Positions 1-5,818 of a DNA stretch of 9,028 nt are shown piece by piece. A program made the position numbers and the translations under genes. Origin of the DNA: a bacterium (lineage in GTDB: Bacteria > Oederibacteriota > Muellerivitia > Muellerivitales > Muellerivitaceae); NCBI GenBank assembly GCA_025980505.1, contig JAICXI010000049.1, positions 1-9,028 on the forward strand. Direction: 5' to 3'. A model generated the notes under the pieces. The model was given only the letters and a program-made list of their open reading frames with translations, did not search any database and was not told where the DNA came from. Within the stretch, counting starts at the first letter, position 1, and the number at the start of each line of letters is the position of its first letter.

Positions 1-291
1 CTGACCATCGATTTCACCGGTTCGTCGCCGCAGACCGGGGGTCCGGTCAACGTGATGCCCCCCGCCTTTGAAGGGACGGCGGAGGTGAAAGTGCAGGTTT
101 TCACCCTGGCTTTCCGCAAGGTGCAGGAGCAGGTGGTCCGGCAGACGCAGGGCCCCCTCACCCTTCTCCCGGCGGATAAAGGGGGAAACCCCTTGTCCAG
201 CGGCCTTTATTACGTCGTGGTGACGGTCACGCCCTCCACGCAGGGCCGGCCTTCCCTGCGCTCGGTGGTGAAGCTCCTTCTGTTGCGTTAA
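1..291 (+). CDS. C-terminal end of a probable secreted/surface protein with a FlgD/Por-like Ig tail (5' partial)
   Basis: The frame is open from base 1 to the TAA at 289-291, giving the last 96 residues of a protein that begins outside the window. The visible part is rich in beta-strand residues. It runs from a V-x-V-F-T-L-A-F-R-K strand, through a D-K-G-G-N-P-L-S-S-G-L-Y-Y-V-V-V turn and strand, to the ending SVVKLLLLR. The pattern 'GNPxxSGLYYVVV ... KLLLLR-stop' resembles the FlgD-type Ig-like domain and the C-terminal beta-sandwich tails common on large secreted proteins, where the final strand ends in a short basic tail. A role as a surface anchor or secretion-sorting domain is inference. 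Nothing visible identifies the main body of the protein. It is separated from dxr by 228 bases and is probably a different transcription unit. Confidence 0.7.
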   Translation: MTIDFTGSSPQTGGPVNVMPPAFEGTAEVKVQVFTLAFRKVQEQVVRQTQGPLTLLPADKGGNPLSSGLYYVVVTVTPSTQGRPSLRSVVKLLLLR

Positions 292-519
292 GCCTTCTGG
301 CCGGTCCATCCCGCTTTTTCAGGTTTTCCTCCTCCCGGTTGGTTGCCCCGCCCGACTTTCCCCCCTTCACGGGTTATTACCGTCGGTTTGAAACTCGTTT
401 TTTCCCCGTTTGTTTTGTAAGATGATCCGCCTTTGATTTTCGCTTCGAACCGCTTTGGCGCGGTCCCGCGGGCTTCCGGCTTGGACCCAAAAACATCCTG
501 TTGAAATTTTGAGGTTTTC
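292..519 (+). other. Pyrimidine-rich intergenic region upstream of dxr
   Basis: This gap separates the partial gene from dxr. Its first part, to about base 420, is strongly pyrimidine-rich on the + strand, with runs of C and T. No convincing terminator hairpin with a T tract was found for the upstream gene. A TTGAAA hexamer at 388-393 could be a -35 box, but the hexamer 17 bases downstream (TGTTTT) is a poor -10, and the better TAAGAT at 418-423 is spaced too far away (24 bases). A promoter for dxr is expected here but cannot be fixed by eye. Confidence 0.5.
511..514 (+). promoter_or_regulatory. Shine-Dalgarno site of dxr
   Basis: GAGG lies five bases before the ATG at 520. It supports that start, which also places the GSTGSIG nucleotide-binding loop at the usual N-terminal position. 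Confidence 0.7.
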
Positions 520-1671
520 ATGCGAAAGAAAATTGCCATCCTGGGGTCGACCGGTTCCATCGGCATTTCGACCCTCAAGGTGGTCCGAAAGCTCAAGCCG
601 CCTTTCCAGGTCACGGGACTTACCGCCTACCGAAACGCCAAGGAACTGGCCAGGCAAATCAGGATTTTCCGGCCCCGGGTCGCGGCCATCATGGACTGGA
701 AGTTTTTTCCCCAGCTCAAGGCCCTGACCCGGGGGATGCCGACCCGGATTTTGGCCGGGGAGGAAGGGGTCATGGCCGTGGCGGCCGAATCGGGCGCCGA
801 CCTTGTCTTAACCGCCATCGTGGGAGCGGCGGGCTTGAAGCCCACCCTGTCGGCCATCCAAAAAGGCAAGGACATCGCGCTGGCCAACAAGGAGACCATG
901 GTCATGGCCGGGGAAGTGGTGACGAGGGAGGCCCAAAAGTCGGGCTCCCGCATCCTTCCCGTGGACAGCGAGCATTGCGCGGTTTTCCAGTGCCTGGCGG
1001 GGGCACCTCCCCTTTCGGAGGTTTACAAAGTGCTCTTGACCGCCTCCGGGGGGCCTTTCCGGAACCTGCACCGGAAGCATTTCCACAAGATCACCTTGAA
1101 GCAGGCCCTGAACCATCCCACCTGGCGGATGGGCCCCAAGATCACCATCGATTCGGCCACCCTGATGAACAAGGGCCTGGAAGTCATCGAAGCGCATTTT
1201 CTCTTCCATATGCCCTTCGACAAAATCGACATCGTCATCCATCCCGAATCCATCGTGCATTCCATGGTGGAATTCATCGACGGCTCGGTGCTGGCCCAAA
1301 TGGGGACCACGGACATGCAAATCCCTATCCAATATGCGCTCACTTACCCCGCCCGGGCCCGCACGCCCGTGGAACGGCTGGACCTGACGGAAATCTCCGA
1401 GCTTCACTTTGAAAAGCCGGACCGCCGGAAATTTCCCTGCGTGGACCTGGCCTATGAGGCCGGCAAAAGGGGCGGGACCTACCCGTCGGTCCTGAACGCG
1501 GCCAACGAAGTGGCGGTGGGCCGTTTCCTCAACCGGGAAATTACCTTCACCCAAATTCCTGAAATGATTGAAAAAACGCTGGCCCGGTACCGGCCCCTGA
1601 CAAACGGCACGCTGGATGGTATATTGATGGCCGATCTTTGGGCCCGTAAAGAGGCGTCGAAGATCAGTTGA
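520..1671 (+). CDS. dxr: 1-deoxy-D-xylulose 5-phosphate reductoisomerase
   Basis: Dxr (IspC) is the cytoplasmic NADPH- and Mg/Mn-dependent enzyme that rearranges and reduces DXP to 2-C-methyl-D-erythritol 4-phosphate, the committed step of the MEP isoprenoid pathway. The 383-residue product has the N-terminal NADPH-binding GSTGSIG loop (residues 9-15), a LANKE motif, and the metal-binding D149-S150-E151 in PVDSEHCAVFQ. The substrate loop is HPTWRMG (H199, W202, M204). S212, N217, K218 and E221 in IDSATLMNKGLEVIEAHFLF correspond to E. coli S222, N227, K228 and E231 with a constant offset of 10. The length is slightly below E. coli (398). All catalytic residues are present, so the enzyme should be active. 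It is followed by the rseP homologue after 83 bases, a common pairing. The frr-uppS-cdsA genes that often precede dxr are not immediately upstream. Confidence 0.97.
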   Translation: MRKKIAILGSTGSIGISTLKVVRKLKPPFQVTGLTAYRNAKELARQIRIFRPRVAAIMDWKFFPQLKALTRGMPTRILAGEEGVMAVAAESGADLVLTAIVGAAGLKPTLSAIQKGKDIALANKETMVMAGEVVTREAQKSGSRILPVDSEHCAVFQCLAGAPPLSEVYKVLLTASGGPFRNLHRKHFHKITLKQALNHPTWRMGPKITIDSATLMNKGLEVIEAHFLFHMPFDKIDIVIHPESIVHSMVEFIDGSVLAQMGTTDMQIPIQYALTYPARARTPVERLDLTEISELHFEKPDRRKFPCVDLAYEAGKRGGTYPSVLNAANEVAVGRFLNREITFTQIPEMIEKTLARYRPLTNGTLDGILMADLWARKEASKIS

Positions 1672-1698
1672 CGGCCCATGGTGGCCGCCTATCATCCC

Positions 1699-1729
1699 GG
1701 CTTTTACCTGAAGCCAAGCGCCTCAGGCA
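1699..1729 (+). other. Overlapping inverted repeats in the dxr-rseP gap
   Basis: GGCTT (1699-1703) can pair with AAGCC (1711-1715), and CCTGA (1707-1711) can pair with TCAGG further downstream (about 1723-1727). The two stems overlap and cannot form together. There is no T tract, so this is not an intrinsic terminator, and dxr and the protease gene are probably co-transcribed. Any regulatory role is speculative. Confidence 0.2.
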
Positions 1730-1743
1730 AAGAAGCTTATAAC

Positions 1744-1747
1744 GAGG
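1744..1747 (+). promoter_or_regulatory. Shine-Dalgarno site deciding the rseP start
   Basis: GAGG at 1744-1747 is seven bases from the ATG at 1755 but only one base from an in-frame TTG at 1749. The spacing favours the ATG. Confidence 0.65.
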
Positions 1748-1754
1748 ATTGTCC

Positions 1755-3164
1755 ATGAATCTCCTGCACGTTTTGGAAGTTGCGTTGGCCTTCGGCTTCA
1801 TGATTTTCATCCATGAGGGGGGCCATTACGCGGCCTGCCGGCTTTTCGGGGTCGACGTGGAGGAGTTCTCCCTGGGATTCGGGAACATCCTGGTTTCCCG
1901 CAAGTGGGGCAAAACCCTTTACAGCATCCGGGCCTTTCCCCTGGGCGGCTTTTGCAAGCCCAAGGGCGGTGATTTGAGCGGCCAATCGGCGGAGGAAATG
2001 TATGCCAAAGCCCCCGAGCCCGGCGAATTCCTCCACGCGTCCTGGTGGAAGCGGATCTTGATCTTCCTGGCGGGGCCGGGCATGAATTTCGTCTCGGCCC
2101 TTTTCATCCTGTCGTTCCTTTTCCTCGTCAAGGGGGAGATCATCCCGGTGGAAAAGCCCCTCCTAGGGTTCGTGCCCCCGGGCACCCTGGCGGCTCAGGC
2201 GGGCCTGAGGCAGGGCGACCTCCTTTTGAAAGCCGACGGTAAGGACATCACGAACCTGGACACCGCCTACGACGACCTGATGCCGGATTACGGACAGTCC
2301 GTGGTGGTGACGGCGGAGCGGAAGGGCAAAACCTTCGACGCCCGGATTGAAAGGCCGGCCAAACCGGTGAACCCATGGGCGGCCAAGGATTGGCTTCACG
2401 GCGCCCTCTCCGCCTTGGGATTCGGGCCCACGCCTTCCGAACCGGACCTGGGAATTGGGGCCGTCCGTTCCACGGTGGTGGGGGAGGCCCTTCTGGGAAA
2501 TCCCGCCCGAAATGCCGGGTTGCAGGACGGGGACGAAATAACGGCCATCGACGGCCAAAAGGTGTCCGACTGGTCCCAGCTTTCCTATTTAATCAAGCAC
2601 ACCCAAGCGGACCCCCTCAAGGTGCAGTTCATGAGGAACCGCCAACCCCATGAGATTTCCATCCAAAGGATCTATAACGGCGAGTTCAAGGCCATCGGCA
2701 TCATGCCCGAGCCGCTGCCTGCCGGGCAGATGACCACCCAGAAGGTATCCCTGGCCAAGGCCGTCGCGGACGGCACGGCTTTCTCGGTCAACAAGACCCG
2801 CGAACTGGCGGGCGGCATCTGGATGCTGGTGACGGGGAAGGTTTCCCTGAAGGATAGCGTGGCCGGGCCGGTGACCATCATGCGCCTGATGTACCACCAG
2901 GCCTCCAAGTGGGAGGACTTCTTTACGGTGGTATCCATCATTTCCCTCGTGCTTTTCCTGATGAACCTCCTTCCCATACCGGTGGTGGACGGGGGCCAGA
3001 TCGTCCTTTGCTTCATCGAGGGCGTCAAGCGCAGCCCGGTTTCGGTCAAGCTCCAGATGGTCTACCAGCAAATCGGGTTTTTCCTGATCATCGGACTGAT
3101 GGCCCTGGCCGTCTTCAACGACTTTAAAAATATCTTCCTGGAAGTCCACAACCACATCCATTGA
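1755..3164 (+). CDS. rseP: Site-2 intramembrane zinc metalloprotease, M50 family (RseP-like), two PDZ domains
   Basis: This inner-membrane site-2 protease would cut transmembrane substrates such as anti-sigma factors (RseA in E. coli) or leftover signal peptides. The 469-residue product, counted from ATG 1755, has TM1 at about 4-22 running into the zinc motif H20-E21-G-G-H24. TM2 is at about 101-126 with the GPGMN motif (107-111). Two PDZ domains follow, at about 135-195 and 235-305; their carboxylate-binding regions lie near PPGTLAAQAGLRQGD and NPARNAGLQDGD. TM3 (about 388-406) runs into N404-LLPIPVVDGG with the third zinc ligand D412, and TM4 is at about 437-455. E. coli RseP has 450 residues and the same layout. 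All catalytic residues are present. A TTG start at 1749 would add two residues but is too close to the SD. The physiological substrate is unknown, since no sigma/anti-sigma pair is in the window. Confidence 0.94.
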   Translation: MNLLHVLEVALAFGFMIFIHEGGHYAACRLFGVDVEEFSLGFGNILVSRKWGKTLYSIRAFPLGGFCKPKGGDLSGQSAEEMYAKAPEPGEFLHASWWKRILIFLAGPGMNFVSALFILSFLFLVKGEIIPVEKPLLGFVPPGTLAAQAGLRQGDLLLKADGKDITNLDTAYDDLMPDYGQSVVVTAERKGKTFDARIERPAKPVNPWAAKDWLHGALSALGFGPTPSEPDLGIGAVRSTVVGEALLGNPARNAGLQDGDEITAIDGQKVSDWSQLSYLIKHTQADPLKVQFMRNRQPHEISIQRIYNGEFKAIGIMPEPLPAGQMTTQKVSLAKAVADGTAFSVNKTRELAGGIWMLVTGKVSLKDSVAGPVTIMRLMYHQASKWEDFFTVVSIISLVLFLMNLLPIPVVDGGQIVLCFIEGVKRSPVSVKLQMVYQQIGFFLIIGLMALAVFNDFKNIFLEVHNHIH

Positions 3165-3275
3165 AAGAAAGCCGGGGCTTTGAACCGGCCGCCCGGCAGC
3201 TAAATCGTTTCGATGGGGATCAAAGGCGGTTTTTCAAGACAAGGAAGGGTCAACCACTTTGTAGGGGAGGCGGTT
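3165..3275 (+). other. rseP-sucC intergenic region
   Basis: Just after the protease stop, AAAGC (3168-3172) and GCTTT (3177-3181) form a five-base stem with a four-base loop. There is no T tract, so it is not a standard terminator. TTGAAC (3180-3185) and TAAATC (3201-3206) look like weak -35 and -10 boxes, but the 15-base spacer is short. sucC may therefore be read from upstream, from a weak local promoter, or both; the sequence does not decide this. Confidence 0.3.
3263..3270 (+). promoter_or_regulatory. Strong Shine-Dalgarno site fixing a TTG start for sucC
   Basis: AGGGGAGG ends five bases before the TTG at 3276. The in-frame ATG at 3213 has no comparable site. Starting at 3276 also gives the family's standard N-terminus (MKVHEYQAKE). 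Confidence 0.85.
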
Positions 3276-4436
3276 TTGAAAGTCCACGAATACCAAGCCA
3301 AGGAAATTTTCGCCAAATACGGGCTGCCGGTCACTCCCGGCAAGGTGGTCAAGCACCTTTCGGAGGTGGAGGATGCGCTCCAGCAATTCCCGAACGGTCC
3401 CTGGGTGGTCAAGGCCCAGATCCACGCGGGCGGCCGGGGCAAGGCCGGCGGGGTCAAGCTGGCCAAAAGCGAAGGCGAACTCCGGCAAAAGGCCAGCGAT
3501 ATCCTGGGCATGACGCTGGTTTCCCCCCAGACCGGCCCGCAGGGAAAGTTGGTGAAGAAGGTCTTCATCACGCCGGCCGTTGATTACAAAAAGGAACTTT
3601 ATGCCAGCGTCGTCCTGGACCGCCAGCGCCGCTGTCCCGTCATCCTGGCTTCGGCGGAAGGCGGCACGGAAATCGAGGAACTGGCCGCCACCAAACCCCA
3701 GGCCATCCAGAAGGTCTACGTGCATCCGCTGGAAGGGCTGCACGCCTATCAGGCCCGCCAACTGCACGTGAGCCTGGGGCTTCCCCAGGACAAGATCAAC
3801 CAAGGGGCGGCGCTCTTCCAAAAGCTGGTCCGGCTTTTCATGGACCTGGACCTTTCCCTCCTGGAAGTGAACCCCCTGGTGGTCCTGGACAACGGCGACC
3901 TCCATTGCCTGGACGCCAAGGTGGCCTTCGAGGACAACGGTTTGGCCCGTCACAAGGATTACGTCCCCTTAAGGGACCCGGACGAGGAAGACGCCAGGGA
4001 ATTGCAGGCGGCCGAGCACGGCCTTTCCTATATCTCCCTGGACGGCAACATCGGCTGCCTGGTGAACGGCGCGGGGCTGGCCATGGCCACGGCCGACGCC
4101 ATCCAGCATTTCGGGGGCTCCCCGGCCAACTTCCTGGATGTGGGCGGCAGCGCCACGGCCCGGGCGGTCACCCAGGCCTTCAAGATCATCCTGTCGGACG
4201 CGCGCGTCCGCGCCATCCTGGTCAACATCTTCGGCGGCATCATGAAATTCGACGTCATCGCCCAAGGCATCATCGACGCGGCCAAGGAAGTGGGATTGGC
4301 CCTTCCGTTGGTGGTGCGCCTGGAAGGCACCAACGTGGAGAAGGGCAGGGAACTGCTGTCCAAGTCGGATTTGAAGTACCGGTTCGCCTCCAGCATGGAT
4401 GAAGCCGCGAAAACCGCCGTGGAAGCCGCCAAGTAA
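3276..4436 (+). CDS. sucC: Succinyl-CoA synthetase (ADP/GDP-forming), beta subunit
   Basis: SucC pairs with SucD to interconvert succinyl-CoA plus NDP and phosphate with succinate, CoA and NTP in the TCA cycle. SucC carries the ATP-grasp nucleotide site. From the TTG at 3276 the product is 386 residues (E. coli 388) and begins KVHEYQAKEIFAKYG after the initiator. The ATP-grasp fold has GGRGKAGG at 52-59. Mg ligands N199 (LLEVNPLVV) and D213 (CLDAKVAF) fall at exactly the E. coli numbers, which confirms the start. The C-terminal ligase domain (about 240-386) has VNGAGLAMATADAI, NFLDVGGSAT and NIFGGIMKFDVIAQGII. E. coli has a Cys where this protein has Phe in the last motif. sucD follows after 50 bases. 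ATP versus GTP preference cannot be read from the sequence. A longer form from ATG 3213 (407 residues) would add a 21-residue extension with no family support. Confidence 0.96.
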   Translation: MKVHEYQAKEIFAKYGLPVTPGKVVKHLSEVEDALQQFPNGPWVVKAQIHAGGRGKAGGVKLAKSEGELRQKASDILGMTLVSPQTGPQGKLVKKVFITPAVDYKKELYASVVLDRQRRCPVILASAEGGTEIEELAATKPQAIQKVYVHPLEGLHAYQARQLHVSLGLPQDKINQGAALFQKLVRLFMDLDLSLLEVNPLVVLDNGDLHCLDAKVAFEDNGLARHKDYVPLRDPDEEDARELQAAEHGLSYISLDGNIGCLVNGAGLAMATADAIQHFGGSPANFLDVGGSATARAVTQAFKIILSDARVRAILVNIFGGIMKFDVIAQGIIDAAKEVGLALPLVVRLEGTNVEKGRELLSKSDLKYRFASSMDEAAKTAVEAAK

Positions 4437-4472
4437 ATCCAAAGGTACGGCGCCTCCGCGCTTAAATTGAAC

Positions 4473-4480
4473 GAGGGGAG
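4473..4480 (+). promoter_or_regulatory. Shine-Dalgarno site of sucD
   Basis: GAGGGGAG lies six bases before the ATG at 4487 in a 50-base gap with no terminator. This is consistent with sucC and sucD forming one transcript. Confidence 0.75.
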
Positions 4481-4486
4481 TTTTTC

Positions 4487-5416
4487 ATGAGCGTTTATCT
4501 CGACAAGAAGGCGAAGGTGATCTGCCAGGGCATTACGGGCTCGGCCGGATTATTCCACTCCAAGGCTTGCCGGGATTACGGGACCCAGTTGGTGGGAGGG
4601 GTCACGCCGGGCAAGGGCGGGACGGAAATCGAAGGGTTCAAGGTGTTCGATACCGTGGAACAAGCGGTGTCCAAGACCGGCGCCGATACGACCATGATCT
4701 TCGTTCCCGCCCTTTTCGCGGCCGACGCCATCCTGGAGGCCGCCGCCGCCGGCATCCGGCTCATCGTTTGCATCACGGAGGGTATTCCGGCCAACGACAT
4801 GGTTCGGGTGAACGCGGTGCTCCAGGGGTATCCGGGCACCCGCTTGATCGGCCCCAATTGCCCCGGCATCATCACCCCGGGCCAGGCCAAGGTCGGCATC
4901 ATGCCGGGGTATATCCACAAGCCCGGCAAGATCGGCATCGTCTCCCGCTCGGGCACCCTGACCTACGAGGCGGTCTGGCAGGTCACCCAACTGAAACTCG
5001 GCCAGTCCACCTGCATCGGCATCGGGGGGGACCCCATCGTGGGCACCACCCACTTGGACGCCTTGGAAGCCTTCAACCGGGACAAAGACACCAGCGCGGT
5101 CATCATGATCGGGGAAATCGGCGGGAGCGCGGAAGAGGAAGCGGCCCATTACGTGAAGAAAGAAATGAAAAAACCCGTGGCGGCCTTTATCGCCGGCATG
5201 ACCGCCCCTCCGGGCAAACGCATGGGCCACGCCGGTGCCATTGTTTCCGGAGGCAAGGGTACGGCCAAGGAAAAGATCGCCGCCCTGGAGGCGGCCGGGA
5301 TTGTGGTGGCCCAAAGCCCCGGTGAAATTGGAAACGCCTTGGTGGAAGCTTTAAAAGGCGGTCCCAAACGCAAGGTCAAGGCTCCGGCAAAGGCAAAAGT
5401 GAAAAAGAAGAAATAG
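4487..5416 (+). CDS. sucD: Succinyl-CoA synthetase, alpha subunit, with lysine-rich C-terminal tail
   Basis: SucD is the CoA-binding, phosphohistidine-carrying subunit that works with the upstream SucC. The N-terminal Rossmann CoA-binding domain includes QGITGSAGLFHSKACRDYG and VGGVTPGKGG. The ligase domain has GPNCPGIITP starting at residue 122, KIGIVSRSGTLTYEAVWQ, CIGIGGDPIVGTTHLD and MIGEIGGSAEEEAA. The active-site phosphohistidine is H248 in GKRMGHAGAIVSGGKGTA, equivalent to the E. coli active His near residue 246-247. The core matches E. coli SucD (289 residues) end to end up to residue 290 (EALK). Residues 291-309 are an extra 19-residue tail, GGPKRKVKAPAKAKVKKKK, with ten basic residues. 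The tail may be disordered and could bind nucleic acid, membrane or another protein; its role is unknown. The gene ends 30 bases before an intrinsic terminator, closing the operon. Confidence 0.96.
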   Translation: MSVYLDKKAKVICQGITGSAGLFHSKACRDYGTQLVGGVTPGKGGTEIEGFKVFDTVEQAVSKTGADTTMIFVPALFAADAILEAAAAGIRLIVCITEGIPANDMVRVNAVLQGYPGTRLIGPNCPGIITPGQAKVGIMPGYIHKPGKIGIVSRSGTLTYEAVWQVTQLKLGQSTCIGIGGDPIVGTTHLDALEAFNRDKDTSAVIMIGEIGGSAEEEAAHYVKKEMKKPVAAFIAGMTAPPGKRMGHAGAIVSGGKGTAKEKIAALEAAGIVVAQSPGEIGNALVEALKGGPKRKVKAPAKAKVKKKK

Positions 5417-5446
5417 CGCCAAGTCCAAGCCAACCTCAAACATTGT

Positions 5447-5477
5447 AAAAGCCCCCTTTCCGGGGCTTTTTTATTTT
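5447..5477 (+). terminator. Intrinsic terminator after sucD
   Basis: AAAAGCCCC (5447-5455) pairs perfectly with GGGGCTTTT (5462-5470) around a six-base loop. It is followed by a T-rich stretch (TTATTTT to 5477). This is a textbook Rho-independent terminator. It separates the dxr-rseP-sucCD block from the cyclase genes. Confidence 0.92.
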
Positions 5478-5494
5478 GGCGGGACATTTATTTA

Positions 5495-5510
5495 CCAATG
5501 ACTTGATTGG
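5495..5510 (+). promoter_or_regulatory. CCAAT-N6-ATTGG palindrome, candidate operator
   Basis: A perfect 5+5 inverted repeat, CCAAT (5495-5499) and ATTGG (5506-5510), with a six-base spacer lies just after the terminator. A -35-like TTGATT (5503-5508) overlaps its right half. An AT-rich -10-like stretch (about 5527-5532) follows at near-normal spacing but is a weak match. A dimeric regulator bound here would cover the promoter of the cyclase genes. This is inferred from symmetry and position only. Confidence 0.3.
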
Positions 5511-5518
5511 AGGACCAG

Positions 5519-5555
5519 TTCGAGGGAAAATTAGGTAAACAATTTCCCTTTCGAA
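5519..5555 (+). repeat. Imperfect inverted repeat upstream of the cyclase operon
   Basis: TTCGA (5519-5523) pairs with TCGAA (5551-5555), GGGAAA (5524-5529) with TTTCCC (5543-5548), and TT (5531-5532) with AA (5541-5542). The loop is AGGTAAAC, with bulges of two bases and one base. It lacks a T tract and lies beyond the sucD terminator, so it is more likely an operator or an RNA structure than a second terminator. Confidence 0.35.
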
Positions 5556-5560
5556 AATAG

Positions 5561-5818
5561 GTGGTTTCAAAGTCGAATCAGGCCGAGCTGAAATGGAGGC
5601 GAAAGCCCTTTCATAAGGGCCCCTTTAAGAAAGGTTCCCTGCTGCGGCGGCCCAAACGAGGGTTTTTCCGGGGGTTTGGCCGCCATCGTTCGGAAGGAAC
5701 GGCCTTGGGGGCGTCTAATGGCCGGGGGACGGCGGAAGGGCCGTTATCGCCGAACCCTCCGTTCCCGGCCCGACGGCCGGAGCAAGAGACGATTGGCGGG
5801 AAAGGGCTGAGGTTGACC
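5561..5818 (+). other. GC-rich, hairpin-rich leader before the first cyclase; not convincingly coding
   Basis: The frame of the downstream gene stays open here from just after a TAG (5558-5560), so a GTG at 5561 could in principle add 86 residues. The implied peptide is rich in Arg, Gly, Pro and Lys, has no recognisable domain, has no SD in front of it, and has no counterpart in the two paralogues. It is therefore read as an untranslated leader. Perfect hairpins visible by eye: GCCCTT/AAGGGC with a TCAT loop (5605-5620); CCTTT/AAAGG (5622-5634); CCAAAC/GTTTGG (5652-5679); CGTTC/GAACG (5687-5701); ACGGC/GCCGT (5729-5744); CCGGCC/GGCCGG with a CGAC loop (5765-5780). The c-di-GMP riboswitch class I consensus was looked for and not recognised. 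Confidence 0.45.
5809..5812 (+). promoter_or_regulatory. Shine-Dalgarno site deciding the start of cyclase 1
   Basis: GAGG is six bases before the ATG at 5819. An in-frame TTG at 5813 is too close to it to be used. The start at 5819 gives an N-terminus that aligns with both downstream paralogues. Confidence 0.65.

Noticed and set aside
808..1695. Minus-strand open frame (295 codons) opposite dxr
   Set aside because: Antisense shadow of dxr with biased His/Gly/Arg composition and no family features.
3168..3181. Hairpin after the rseP stop as a terminator
   Set aside because: The stem is only five base pairs and no T tract follows.
3161..3583. Open frame overlapping the rseP end and sucC start
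   Set aside because: It overlaps the well-supported sucC frame, has Gly/Arg/Gln-rich composition and shows no domain.
4567..5325. Plus-strand open frame (252 codons) inside sucD in another frame
   Set aside because: Arg/Gly/His-rich frame-shifted reading of sucD, whose own frame has every expected motif.
5561..5818. N-terminal extension of cyclase 1 from a GTG at 5561
   Set aside because: The GTG directly follows an in-frame stop, has no SD, encodes a low-information basic peptide and has no counterpart in the two paralogues. ATG 5819 has a good SD and aligns with them.
5481..5818. c-di-GMP riboswitch (GEMM class I) upstream of the cyclases
   Set aside because: The conserved blocks of class I were not recognised by eye. 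Class II is too hard to exclude by eye, so this is an absence of evidence rather than proof.
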